A DNA stretch of 64,000 nt from Antedon mediterranea. Its lineage: Eukaryota > Echinodermata > Crinoidea > Comatulida > Antedonidae. Where the stretch lies: NCBI RefSeq assembly GCF_964355755.1, contig NC_092675.1, forward strand, positions 7,166,312 to 7,230,311, given 5' to 3'. Below, one piece after another: positions 35,001-40,225 of the stretch; position 1 is the stretch's first letter, and the number at the start of each line of letters is the position of its first letter. Both the position numbers and the translations under genes were made by a program. Under the pieces are notes generated by a model. The model did not search any database. It was not told the origin of the DNA and was given only the letters and a program-made list of their open reading frames with translations.

Positions 35001-37373
35001 ACCCGCTGATTAATAATGGAACGATCCAAATGACCTACCAACCAATCAATGATGATCTGAGTTTTCTAGTTCCATTTTTGAACTAGAAAAGTCAGATATT
35101 GATATCTGAGTTTTCTAGATCAATTTTGTGATATGATGTCATCGTAAGCCAATCAAAGCTGAGCTTTCTCGCGATTGGCATTGCTCACGGTTGAAGGATT
35201 GGATTCTGGCTGATTTGATTGGTGGATGCGAATCACCCGCAGCGAAATGTTTTCTCTCGTGCGTGTACCATATGTATTTTATAAGCATTTAATAACATGT
35301 TTTATTGATATTTTCAATGGTGATATATAAAATAAATTACTAAAAAACGTAATTATATGTAATTATTTTAACCAAAAATGGCGTAGTTAATAGAATTGTC
35401 GACTGAGGCCGCAAATTGGTTTACTTCTTTCGTGGCTAAAAACGATCATTTTCGGCGATGTTTTAGACTCTATATTTCTGAAAACTACAAGTCAGATTTT
35501 CCTAATCCTTTCTTTATTGTAATATGAATACAACATACTAACAGATAATGTTGGTTTGGTTTTAATTTTGCATCGTTATCCCATATAAGACAATATGACT
35601 ATGCAATCCTAGAACATATATTGATCAGGTGTATTACAGATAGGGAGGTTTCGCAACCTTACGAATACGATAACGAAAACGGATAACGTCATACATTTGT
35701 GAAACTTTTGAGCTGATCCCCATTTCATATTCGTAAAGCGTATTCGTGTTGACGAATATCACCAGTCATATTCGTAACTACAAAACGAGTATAGTTTTTG
35801 ATCTATTTTGCACATTATTGCATTTGAATCAGGAATGATTCATGATTATAATATAATTATAGATTTATTGAAAGTAATTTACTAAAGTAATTTACTAAAA
35901 TCAATTTTGATAAATAGCAGTTTTTAAAGTCCTCACTCGCTTTGATGTTACGCTAGGCCTAGGCAGCCAAGCACCAAGCAACACGTACCTGCGCTTCGCT
36001 CAAATTTACCGCAGTCATATTTTGGACGCGCCTCAATATTTCGTTGCCATGCGAAACAGATTTTTTTATGGCTTATGAAAACGAATACGTGTGCGTGACG
36101 TATCCGTTTTCGTTATCGTATTCGTAAGATTGCGAAACCTCTCTAATGAAGAGGATTGTTTAGCTGTCTTAGGGACTCCTCTTCATAAATGTGATGTCCA
36201 TAGTGGCAGAACCTTTATCATCGGGTTTAATGATGATATCAATACGCTGACGTAATTTGGCAATGGCATGCCTCTCTTGTTCCGAGAGATTTTCACGTTT
36301 ATGTAGTAGTTTAGACGTAGTTTTGTACATCCTGCTCAATAGCCTGAATAAATGTTTATAAAGCTGCACAACGGGTTTTAGGTGGATTCCAGGAACTTTT
36401 TGTTTAAATTTGTTAACGTTGCCTTCGTTTTGCGTGGTGTGGCTGTCTGAATTTCGCGTAATCGTGTCTGGAGAAAGTCCTCGGGAAAGAAGTGTTTTCT
36501 CTCCTTCGGAAAAAATGTAAATATAGGTCTATAATTTTTATATAATATATATTTTTAAATTATTACCGCATTTTTGAGCAAAACAAAATCAAATTATCAA
36601 TTGTGACAATCGGTATTATTAGATATGAACTTATAATTAAGCAATATGTTATGATTGTATTTAAAAATAAATGTTGGTGTACGAATTTGTAATATAACTA
36701 CAACAATGACGTATTTTTTCGACTTATCTTTCTCAAAACAAACAAAGGATGAATTACTTAAAATCAAAAGAAATGTTTTCTCTCCTTCGGAAAAATTTAA
36801 ATATAGGTCTATAATTTTTATATAATATATTTCCTTTCACATAAATTTTTACCGCATTTTTTGCAAAGCAAAATAAAAAAATGATTAATTGTGACAATCG
36901 GTATTATTAGATAAGAACTAAGGAATAATTAAGGAATATGTTATGATTGTATTTAAAAAGAAATATTGATGTACGAATTTGGTAACTCTCATTTCTATTA
37001 TAACTACAACTATGACGTATTTTTTCGACTTATCTTCCTCAAAACAAACAAAAGAAAAATTACTTACAATCCTGAACGGTTTGAGTATCAACAATTGTAG
37101 TGTACACAATAGTTTCTTCACCTCCAACAACACCTTTACAGTAATAAGCACCAAACGCATTTTCACTTCCAATAGGAACATCTAATATTTTAGCATTGAC
37201 TGTTAAATGACTTCTCCCAGGCTGTTCTGCAGTAGAATCAGAGCTCGCTATCTTAAATGCTCTTCCAAATGTTATTGTCGTACCAGTTTCACTTGGGTAG
37301 CATTGGTACTGTCCAAAATTAGCAAAAGGTGACTTAGTGTTAAAAACTGTTAAATATGTATCAGCTGCAAAAC
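4941..37373 (-). CDS. Gene 1: Tie-like ectodomain fused to tandem tyrosine phosphatase domains (5' end missing)
   Basis: Thirty-one exons join in phase to an open chain of 1510 residues plus stop. Counting from the first visible residue: Ig1 1-102, Ig2 103-192, five EGF-like repeats 193-426, Ig3 427-512, FN3 513-813 (three), membrane helix about 822-846, D1 phosphatase about 935-1190, D2 about 1215-1510. Ig-Ig-EGF-Ig-FN3x3 is the Tie1/Tie2 layout; vertebrate Ties have three EGF repeats and a kinase. D1 keeps the WPD loop and catalytic Cys but has HCSAGVGS where Arg is expected, and MVYT for MVQT, so it is probably inactive. D2 has [10 protein letters not shown] but WPT for WPD. The protein should sit in the plasma membrane and could bind or titrate phosphotyrosine proteins or ligand. 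The signal-peptide exon was not found. Exon calls are strong; ligand and role are inferred. Confidence 0.88.
5553..5688 (-). CDS. Gene 1 exon: D2 P-loop and following helix
   Basis: Begins inside the P-loop (NGVGRTGIF) and ends [15 protein letters not shown], the D2 Q-loop region. 136 nt, the same length as the gene 2 exon 49729-49864. The donor is GTAAGTT. Confidence 0.93.
5713..6034. repeat. 161-bp tandem duplication spanning a splice donor
   Basis: Positions 5713-5873 and 5874-6034 are two copies (about 90 percent alike by eye). The upstream-exon end of the unit contains the last bases of the D2 exon plus its donor: the real one reads CATTGCAG|GTAAG, the copy TATTGCAG|GTATG. So a decoy donor with a piece of exon lies 161 bp inside the intron. 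Confidence 0.85.
6020..6177 (-). CDS. Gene 1 exon: D2 WPD-loop region to catalytic Cys
   Basis: Carries [12 protein letters not shown], where a WPD aspartate is expected, and ends in HPIAVHC just before the P-loop. 158 nt, identical in length to the gene 2 exon 50438-50595. Loss of the general acid is common in the second domain of RPTPs. Confidence 0.92.
6310..6444 (-). CDS. Gene 1 exon: D2 central strands
   Basis: Starts [11 protein letters not shown] (the YW motif of the phosphatase fold) and ends FSITNNYKP. 135 nt, phase 0 at both ends; the gene 2 partner is 51048-51182. Confidence 0.92.
6773..6907 (-). CDS. Gene 1 exon: D2 substrate-loop/helix region
   Basis: Encodes [18 protein letters not shown] and then [19 protein letters not shown], the conserved phosphatase segment (FIATQ.PLP..DFW). 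Phase 0, 135 nt. Confidence 0.94.
7001..7077 (-). CDS. Gene 1 exon: D2 DRYRPYL / YINASFV
   Basis: Short 77-nt exon giving [13 protein letters not shown] and AYINASFVN, a canonical tyrosine-phosphatase block. The gene 2 partner is 52108-52184. Confidence 0.92.
7105..7273. mobile_element. 169-bp MITE with TTA target duplication
   Basis: Terminal inverted repeats start AGGCCAATTTACACAGACGA at both ends, flanked by TTA at 7102-7104 and 7274-7276. A 3-bp TTA duplication is typical of PIF/Harbinger elements. It lies in a gene 1 intron only 27 bp from an exon. No coding capacity. Confidence 0.8.
7480..7579 (-). CDS. Gene 1 exon: start of D2
   Basis: Encodes [18 protein letters not shown] and [10 protein letters not shown], the NR-x-x-x-x-P opening of a phosphatase domain. 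100 nt; the gene 2 partner is 54159-54258. Confidence 0.92.
7847..7996 (-). CDS. Gene 1 exon: D1 C-terminus and D1-D2 linker
   Basis: Encodes [16 protein letters not shown], the end of D1, and a linker finishing TSYLNKEFE. The donor is the less usual GTTGGT, also used by the matching gene 2 exon 54992-55141. Confidence 0.92.
8357..8492 (-). CDS. Gene 1 exon: D1 P-loop, degenerate (Arg to Ser)
   Basis: Reads [10 protein letters not shown] where active RPTPs have [10 protein letters not shown]: the codon is AGC here and AGA in gene 2 (57058 down to 56923). The exon ends RINMVYTP, with Tyr where the Q-loop Gln of MVQT is expected. The frame stays open and the rest of the exon is nearly identical to gene 2, so this is a catalytic change in a maintained gene, not general decay. 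Confidence 0.93.
8711..8859 (-). CDS. Gene 1 exon: D1 WPD loop and catalytic Cys
   Basis: Encodes [12 protein letters not shown], the intact WPD loop, and ends LLVHC with the catalytic Cys. 149 nt; the gene 2 partner has 155 nt. Confidence 0.94.
9299..9427 (-). CDS. Gene 1 exon: D1 KYW segment
   Basis: Starts [10 protein letters not shown] and ends [10 protein letters not shown], phase 0. It corresponds to the C-x-x-YW region of D1. Confidence 0.92.
9705..9799 (-). CDS. Gene 1 exon: D1 DFWRM helix
   Basis: Encodes [17 protein letters not shown] and [11 protein letters not shown], the standard phosphatase helix that follows ASQGP. Confidence 0.94.
10006..10042 (-). CDS. Gene 1 micro-exon: D1 [13 protein letters not shown]
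   Basis: Only 37 nt, giving [12 protein letters not shown] with a split Gly. The equivalent gene 2 micro-exon (59062-59098) has the same length and phase. Confidence 0.93.
10276..10346 (-). CDS. Gene 1 exon: D1 DHSRV / YINA
   Basis: Completes the AYDHSRV motif and encodes [11 protein letters not shown]. 71 nt, against 77 nt in gene 2. Confidence 0.92.
10508..10595 (-). CDS. Gene 1 exon: D1 phosphotyrosine loop
   Basis: Encodes [12 protein letters not shown] and KNRFKNIFA, the KNRY loop with Phe for Tyr (gene 2 has the same change). 88 nt in both genes. Confidence 0.92.
10708..10937 (-). CDS. Gene 1 exon: juxtamembrane segment to D1 N-terminus
   Basis: Acidic stretch with several tyrosines (SYECL, SMYEAIE, RLYENV), then [20 protein letters not shown], the entry helix of D1. 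The tyrosines could be phosphorylation sites, but that is a guess. The start is set by an AG acceptor that matches the phase of the preceding exon. Confidence 0.88.
11507..11589 (-). CDS. Gene 1 exon: basic stop-transfer and juxtamembrane
   Basis: Encodes [20 protein letters not shown], the basic cluster expected just inside the membrane, so the phosphatase domains face the cytoplasm. 83 nt. Confidence 0.88.
12313..12412 (-). CDS. Gene 1 exon: transmembrane helix
   Basis: About 24 hydrophobic residues starting [17 protein letters not shown] follow a polar DRPKSGSNS spacer. This single membrane helix separates the FN3 domains from the phosphatase part. The codon phase links both neighbours. 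Confidence 0.92.
12580..12652 (-). CDS. Gene 1 exon: end of FN3-3
   Basis: Encodes [19 protein letters not shown], the last strand of an FN3 domain (N-G-x-G-x-G-x-WS). 73 nt. Confidence 0.88.
12910..13139 (-). CDS. Gene 1 exon: FN3-3
   Basis: Starts [13 protein letters not shown] and contains [18 protein letters not shown] and [13 protein letters not shown], the core pattern of an FN3 domain. Confidence 0.9.
13768..13981 (-). CDS. Gene 1 exon: FN3-2, second half
   Basis: Encodes [31 protein letters not shown] and the linker SPEE: FN3 strands C to G. Confidence 0.9.
14245..14324 (-). CDS. Gene 1 exon: FN3-2, first half
   Basis: Encodes [20 protein letters not shown] followed by MSWKPLT, the start of an FN3 domain with its core Trp. 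The split inside the domain matches the phase of the next exon. Confidence 0.9.
14732..15037 (-). CDS. Gene 1 exon: FN3-1
   Basis: A whole FN3 domain in one exon: [48 protein letters not shown]. It directly follows Ig3, as in Tie receptors. Confidence 0.92.
15160..15238 (-). pseudogene. Partial duplicate of the Ig3 exon 3' end
   Basis: Repeats the last codons and donor of the Ig3 exon (HTVDLF then GTAAGGATTT). Upstream the likeness fades and an in-frame stop appears unless the AG near 15236 acts as an acceptor. Probably a relic; an alternative mini-exon is not excluded. Confidence 0.6.
15396..15653 (-). CDS. Gene 1 exon: Ig3-like domain
   Basis: Encodes [18 protein letters not shown], an Ig B-strand with Cys, and later VYIFSIS where the F-strand Cys would be expected. 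So one half of the usual disulfide is missing. Its place between EGF repeats and FN3 domains matches Ig3 of Tie. Confidence 0.85.
15949..16077 (-). CDS. Gene 1 exon: EGF-like repeat 5
   Basis: Starts [17 protein letters not shown] and continues with [10 protein letters not shown] and PNSC. Cys spacing is that of the laminin/Tie type of EGF repeat. Confidence 0.88.
16185..16345 (-). repeat. tRNA-derived dispersed repeat, copy A
   Basis: On the minus strand, about 16330 down to 16260 forms a tRNA-like cloverleaf: acceptor gccccag pairs with ttggggc, the anticodon stem is ctgc/gcag around loop atatcaa, and the T arm is ccgag-ttcgagt-ctcgg. A T-run follows. Related copies are at 38925-39110 (plus) and 62945-63110 (minus), and similarity extends beyond both ends of the tRNA part, so this is a SINE-like repeat. 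Confidence 0.75.
16355..16510. repeat. Short Penelope-like 3' fragment, copy 1
   Basis: Shares gacaatgctgtgggtatc and agcagagctttc with 32990-33130 (next to a GIY-YIG coding relic) and with 39160-39325. So these are probably 3'-end pieces of the same retroelement family. Confidence 0.6.
16600..17710. repeat. Dispersed repeat family R, copy A (interrupted)
   Basis: Shares several blocks in order with 55460-56790, such as aaaaacaattatcgtaggag and cacccctatttggggcaaat. The copy here is broken at about 17095-17637 by a LINE end that is absent from the other copy. A third, partial copy lies at 46560-47000. Confidence 0.8.
17095..17637 (+). mobile_element. 5'-truncated LINE 3' end inserted in repeat R
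   Basis: Carries the C-terminal part of a non-LTR reverse transcriptase ([15 protein letters not shown], then [13 protein letters not shown]) and ends in an aataataataat tail. The uninterrupted sequence at about 56690-56705 shows the empty site: accaactt joined to tataccatcg. Confidence 0.82.
18096..18540 (-). pseudogene. LINE reverse transcriptase C-terminal relic
   Basis: Two overlapping frames give [13 protein letters not shown] then [17 protein letters not shown], and later [17 protein letters not shown] then LDKFWRNQP. This is the pattern at the C-terminus of CR1-like LINE polymerases. A frame change near 18330 shows it is dead. It lies in the EGF4-EGF5 intron. Confidence 0.78.
18760..18912 (-). 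CDS. Gene 1 exon: EGF-like repeat 4
   Basis: Encodes [17 protein letters not shown], then [16 protein letters not shown]. One EGF-like unit per exon, phase 1 at the exon ends, as for the others. Confidence 0.9.
19288..19419 (-). CDS. Gene 1 exon: EGF-like repeat 3
   Basis: Encodes [25 protein letters not shown] and [10 protein letters not shown]. The G-F-G-x-x-C and G-W-x-G-x-x-C motifs fit the third EGF repeat of Tie receptors. Confidence 0.9.
19999..20151 (-). CDS. Gene 1 exon: EGF-like repeat 2
   Basis: Encodes [14 protein letters not shown] and then [15 protein letters not shown]. From memory, vertebrate Tie2 EGF2 has a closely similar PYGC-x-C-x-x-G-x-x-GLQC ending; an alignment would test this. 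Confidence 0.9.
20367..20501 (-). CDS. Gene 1 exon: EGF-like repeat 1
   Basis: Encodes [19 protein letters not shown] and then [12 protein letters not shown]. As I recall it, CICPPGFMG also stands in EGF1 of vertebrate Tie2. It joins in phase to the Ig2 exon upstream. Confidence 0.92.
20551..21075. repeat. Palindrome-headed dispersed element, copy 2
   Basis: Diverged copy of the element at 2186-2810: the eroded hairpin (tggtacaaataatggca...) at 20570-20660 is followed by the CCTAGGCCTAG-rich body. A 60-codon open frame at 20808-20990 has a counterpart in copy 1 only as broken sequence, so I do not call it a gene. Confidence 0.75.
22020..22195 (-). repeat. Dispersed repeat D, copy 1
   Basis: In antisense it shares blocks such as cgaaagatgtact and ggttctttaa with 57300-57580, and more weakly with 51590-51850. 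No coding capacity is seen. Confidence 0.5.
22212..22770. repeat. 21-bp satellite with higher-order structure
   Basis: Built from tgtgctatccatttgaaaga-type units alternating with a longer block containing cccgataatc and atgtacagta. The cccgataatc block recurs at about 22346, 22456, 22542 and 22670. Confidence 0.85.
23828..24097 (-). CDS. Gene 1 exon: Ig2-like domain
   Basis: Encodes [47 protein letters not shown]: an Ig fold with the WRKDG and NAG-x-Y motifs but no cysteines at the disulfide positions. 270 nt; the donor GTTAGT is followed at once by the end of the TIR element. Confidence 0.9.
25084..26344 (-). pseudogene. TE2 coding relic: PIN-like and Cys-rich protein
   Basis: Fragments read [17 protein letters not shown], then a [18 protein letters not shown] block, and in the arms [18 protein letters not shown]. 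Proteins with [17 protein letters not shown] and a C-terminal CXC region are common as multi-copy genes in invertebrates; I recognise the family but not an established function. A SINE interrupts it, and frames are broken. The arm at 26727-26939 repeats the C-terminus on the plus strand. Confidence 0.65.
25925..26185 (-). mobile_element. tRNA-derived SINE inside TE2
   Basis: On the minus strand a tRNA-like head (gagttcaagtcccg as B box, cagccaacgagttatggtta near the start) is followed by a body and an A-rich tail, seen on the plus strand as the T-runs at 25926-25950. It interrupts the TE2 coding relic. Confidence 0.7.
28070..28471 (-). repeat. 3' LTR of the gypsy-like element
   Basis: About 402 bp with TG...CA ends (tgtagtgaat at one end, tatgaca at the other). 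It is preceded on the minus strand by a purine-rich tract aaaaaggggaat (28483 down to 28472). Confidence 0.7.
28573..29073 (-). pseudogene. Retrotransposon RNase H domain relic
   Basis: Open frame of 166 codons with [41 protein letters not shown] and [11 protein letters not shown], typical of gypsy RT connection and RNase H. It stops about 100 bp before the LTR, so the integrase is absent. Confidence 0.9.
29383..29866 (-). pseudogene. Retrotransposon protease, part after the foldback insertion
   Basis: Encodes the retropepsin C-terminal half ([11 protein letters not shown], then [16 protein letters not shown]) and a linker. Its start lies in the target duplication of the inserted element. 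Confidence 0.8.
29867..30576. mobile_element. 710-bp foldback element with 9-bp target duplication
   Basis: Nearly the whole element is one inverted repeat starting gggtattgctaaacaccgca at each end. The 9-bp sequence cccgagtct flanks it at 29858-29866 and 30577-30585. Long inverted arms plus a 9-bp duplication suggest a Mutator-like (MULE) or Foldback non-autonomous element. Confidence 0.88.
30528..30779 (-). pseudogene. Retrotransposon gag-protease linker, truncated
   Basis: Runs from the zinc-knuckle region towards [10 protein letters not shown] and then into the foldback element, which breaks the frame at the protease active-site triad. Confidence 0.75.
30776..31195 (-). pseudogene. Retrotransposon gag C-terminus with CCHC knuckle
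   Basis: RGRGG-type basic stretch, then [12 protein letters not shown], the first half of a CX2CX4HX4C zinc knuckle. A frame change separates it from the N-terminal gag part. Confidence 0.85.
31205..31861 (-). pseudogene. Retrotransposon gag N-terminal part
   Basis: 218 codons from a Met: charged coiled-coil-like segment ([19 protein letters not shown]) and a gag-type helical region ([29 protein letters not shown]). Confidence 0.85.
32408..32989. other. Intron DNA without recognised content
   Basis: Between the gypsy-like element and the Penelope-like relic. It should include a 5' LTR, but I cannot align it with the 3' LTR beyond the first 20 bp. Confidence 0.4.
32990..33720 (-). mobile_element. 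Penelope-like element, 3' part with GIY-YIG relic
   Basis: The minus-strand frame 33672-33454 reads [20 protein letters not shown] and then FRMRM, the GIY-YIG endonuclease of Penelope-like elements. Just upstream, in another frame, CGKSCKICS fits the Cys-rich linker. The 3' end (33000-33130) is the repeat also found at 16355 and 39160. The core polymerase is missing. Confidence 0.82.
33881..34596 (+). pseudogene. LINE reverse transcriptase core fragment
   Basis: Encodes [38 protein letters not shown] and [17 protein letters not shown]: the D and YADD motifs of a non-LTR polymerase. A frame change near 34370 kills it. It is inserted in the Penelope-like relic. Confidence 0.88.
34686..35135. 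repeat. Cluster of short palindromes with ctagaaaactcagat
   Basis: At 34686-34795 and again at 35045-35130, tctagaaaactcagat and its complement alternate several times, giving nested hairpins. The 250 bp between may be the body of a foldback element. Confidence 0.65.
35643..36143. mobile_element. 501-bp MITE with about 48-bp inverted repeats
   Basis: Ends start ggaggtttcgcaaccttacg and end with its near complement (about 46 of 49 bases match). TA flanks both sides (35641-35642, 36144-36145). No coding capacity. Confidence 0.8.
36166..36490 (-). pseudogene. Penelope-like element, N-terminal part
   Basis: Reads [20 protein letters not shown] followed by KPDDKGSA, the conserved opening of Penelope-like polymerases. 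Probably the other end of the relic at 32990-33720, with the middle lost and other elements inserted between. Confidence 0.75.
36493..37062. repeat. 281-bp tandem duplication beside the Ig1 exon
   Basis: tgttttctctccttcggaaa occurs at 36493 and 36774 and the similarity runs for the whole period. Copy 2 ends at the Ig1 donor (attacttacaat); copy 1 ends with the decayed version attacttaaaat. Confidence 0.85.
37068..37373 (-). CDS. Gene 1 exon: Ig1 domain, Tie-like
   Basis: Encodes [20 protein letters not shown] and later [20 protein letters not shown]. The two cysteines and the TIT-x-GR-x-F and GAYYC-x-G patterns resemble Ig1 of vertebrate Tie2 as I remember it. It joins in phase to Ig2 (T|CC, Ser). 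The preceding exon, which must end with one base of a Gly-like codon, was not found. Confidence 0.9.
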
Positions 37374-38924
37374 CTACAATAAAATAATTATTTAACAATT
37401 TTATTAGGGTTACATAATTATTAATTGTATCTAAGTCTATTCTTGCCATTTGAGGTTACTTATCACATGCTATCGTAATTAGTTCTACTGAATGGAATTG
37501 ATAATAAATGATATTTAATGGTAATAACGAATTGTTATATTGAACATGAACACAATTTTAGGATTTTGTGCAACAAAGTTGTTGATTGATTTTCATTCAA
37601 AATCCAACCTGTGGTATGCACAGTCTGTAACTGTTCTACTGTCTGCATCTAAAATTGGAGAAAACTGCCTATTTGAAATTACATAGCCCTCTTGTTTTTT
37701 TTAATGGCCTAGCCCTCTGTTTTTTTTAATAGCCTAGCCCCTGTTTTTTTAATGGCCTAGTCCCCTGGCCTTTTATAGCCTTTAACATTGATTAAAAGTG
37801 CAAACTGTGTATTAATGAACAAGTTTACTTTACGACAAAACAATTAAACAATATTTAGGTATTGAAGATTATTTCATGAGTTGAACTATTTACTGCAGCC
37901 TATTAACTATTGGATAGATTAAATGGATTACATGCCATCAACTCTTGCGAAAATTTTATTATTAAATGGTTCCAGTTGAAAATCTGAAAAACTAACATTG
38001 ATTTTACTATTGAATCATGGAAGTAACTCCATGATTAAATTTTTTAATTAACACGTTTAATTTTTATATATTGGGACATACTTTTTTTTAAATAGTCCAT
38101 TAGCTAGTCTAAATGTTCTTAAAGAAAGTCATTTTAAATGTGCCAGATCATTCTGTTGCCGTTCATTTTGATGGCTAGTTATGAACACTTTTAAAATACT
38201 TAAATATAATTTACTCACCATTGTACACTTATTGTGTAATATGAGGCCCATATATACTAGGATGCCCATATATACTAGGATGCCCATATATACTAGGATG
38301 CGATAACAATCAATGATAAACATATATTTTTAAGCATAATGGATATTTTATAGTCTAGGATAAAACCTTTTGAATTATTTTGTTTCATAGAACATCATCG
38401 ATCATCGTCGTACATAACTAAGGGCGTGGTCTAGGTATTCACAGGTCCCCAGGGCACAGAGAACTATATTTCACAACAGGCCTAGGATATGCCCAAAATG
38501 AGTTTTACTCACTGAGCTCGCCATGATTTATGCAATTCATTCTGTTCAAAGGATAGGTGTAATTGATTAAAACTTAAACGACGCGACCAGTTGATACAGT
38601 TGGCCGGCTGCCGAGACTAAACACGCAGGTTGCGTAGTTGATATGTGACGTAACAACTCGCGGAACATGGCTGCTGAGACGTCAATATACTATTATTTTT
38701 TGCCCTTGTTTAGTGTTTATTCTTAAAATTCATGAAAGTGATATAGCCTATCGTGTGCGGCCCATCAAGAAACATTAGTGTGCCAAATGTGAGCACATAC
38801 CATTCAGCGGTTTCGGAAAAGATACGTAAAATTAGTCGACAAATTTAGTAGCAGCAATATATATATATCCACCAGTATACAGTAGGCACAGCTATGTACA
38901 GATACATTCAGCCATACCCCGCCG
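37374..38924. other. 5' intron of gene 1, first part
   Basis: No exon recognised. Contains an 18-bp tandem repeat (cccatatatactaggatg, three copies at 38247-38302) and a T-rich triplet of repeats around 37690-37760 (ggcctagccc). I looked for a signal-peptide exon ending in the right phase and did not find a convincing one. Confidence 0.4.
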
Positions 38925-39110
38925 AGAGTCTGTCCAATCGAATTGGAACAATACAATGAAAGCCCCAGTGGTCTAATGGTTAGAACATCTGCATATCAAG
39001 CAGAAGGTTCCGGGTTCGAATCTCAGTTAGGGCTTTCTCATTCTCACAGGTTTCGTCATTTTTATTGTTTCTAATTAATTAAATTTCATTATATCACCGG
39101 GCGGATTAGA
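38925..39110 (+). repeat. tRNA-derived dispersed repeat, copy B
   Basis: agccccagtggtctaatggt starts a tRNA-like fold with the same ctgc-atatcaa-gcag anticodon arm and a gggttcgaatctc B box. The flank caatcgaattggaacaatac is shared with copy A, so the repeat is longer than the tRNA part. Confidence 0.75.
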
Positions 39111-39159
39111 ATTTATTCTGTGCCTGTGATGTTTATATACTGTATATATATATACAGTA

Positions 39160-39325
39160 TATAAATCCAAAGGTAAATTACTGAAAAAATGTCAATGCTG
39201 TGGGTATCATGTGGCTGGATCTCAATGGAGATACAAAAAAAAACCCAAAAAACTAAAGCAAAACGATAAAGTAAAACAGCCAGAAAAGTTAGCAGAGCTT
39301 TCGGGCAACACTAGCCCCTCATCTG
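39160..39325. repeat. Short Penelope-like 3' fragment, copy 2
   Basis: Matches 32990-33130 and 16355-16510, ending agctttcgggcaacactagc. It lies next to a tRNA-derived repeat, as does the copy at 16355. Confidence 0.6.
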
Positions 39326-39351
39326 TATATTTATATATATATATATGTGTG

Positions 39352-40020
39352 TGTTTAAAATAGGCGTCATATTGGATTTCAAGATGGCGGCTGTTTACAA
39401 CTTTAATAACAATATAATAATTTGGAATCCTCAGTCTCACAAACATAGGTATAGACATCGTTTTTAACTTTCTATGTTACTTATAAGTCAAGTTATAAGC
39501 CAAAATACGTTTTAAATGGCGGCCATCTTGGATTTCAACATGGCGGCTGAAATAGAATATTTACAACTTTTTAGTAACAATATATTTAGAATCCTCAGTA
39601 TCACAAACATAGGTAAAGACATCATTTTTAACCTACTATGTTACTTAAAAGTTAAGTTAATAAGGCAAAATATGTTTTAAATGGCGGCCATCTTGGATTT
39701 CAAACATGGCGGCTGAAATAGATTATTTAGAACTTTAATAACAGTATATTTGGAATCTTCACTATCACAAACATAGGTATAGACACCATTTTTAACTTGC
39801 TACGTCACTTAAAAGTCAATTTATAAGTCAAAATACGTTTTAAATGGCGGCCATCGTGGATTTCAACATGGCGGCTGAAATAGAATATTTACAACTTTTA
39901 ATAACAATATATTTGGAATCTTCACCATCACAAACATAGGTATAGACACCATTTTTAACTTGCTACGTCACTTAGAAGTCAAGTTATAAGCCAAAATAAG
40001 TCTGAAATGGCGGCCATTTT
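39352..40020. repeat. 163-bp tandem repeat, about four units
   Basis: The block atggcggccatcttgg begins at 39516, 39681, 39844 and 40007 (last one changed to attttg). Each unit also has cacaaacataggtatagaca. It resembles the subterminal repeats of DNA transposons with atggcggccat motifs. Confidence 0.88.
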
Positions 40021-40119
40021 GTTTTTCACATTTTAAGGGTGAAGATCTAAAAATTGAGCCGGGTAAACAGCAGATTTGAATTCAGCACCCCGAAATTACC
40101 CTAAAACACATGTTTTTTT

Positions 40120-40225
40120 GCTTTTAACACGAAATGCCTACAGCATTTCATTTTTCTCAAATCTGGACAGTCTAATAGAAATATCTAATACTCTAGCATC
40201 AGAAAATTTACCACTATGAACTGTC
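40120..40225 (-). pseudogene. Possible second half of a duplicate Ig1 exon
   Basis: On the minus strand, gatgctagagtattagatat (40201 down to 40182) aligns with the gene 1 Ig1 segment aatgctaaaatattagatgt, about 83 percent over 29 bp. It lies right outside the palindromic element and in the right orientation. Weak but suggestive; stop codons are present. Confidence 0.4.

Noticed and set aside
38129-38323. Signal-peptide exon of gene 1 (frame with repeated MGILVY)
   Set aside because: The hydrophobic repeats come from an 18-bp tandem repeat, and the nearby donor is in phase 0, while the Ig1 exon needs phase 1.
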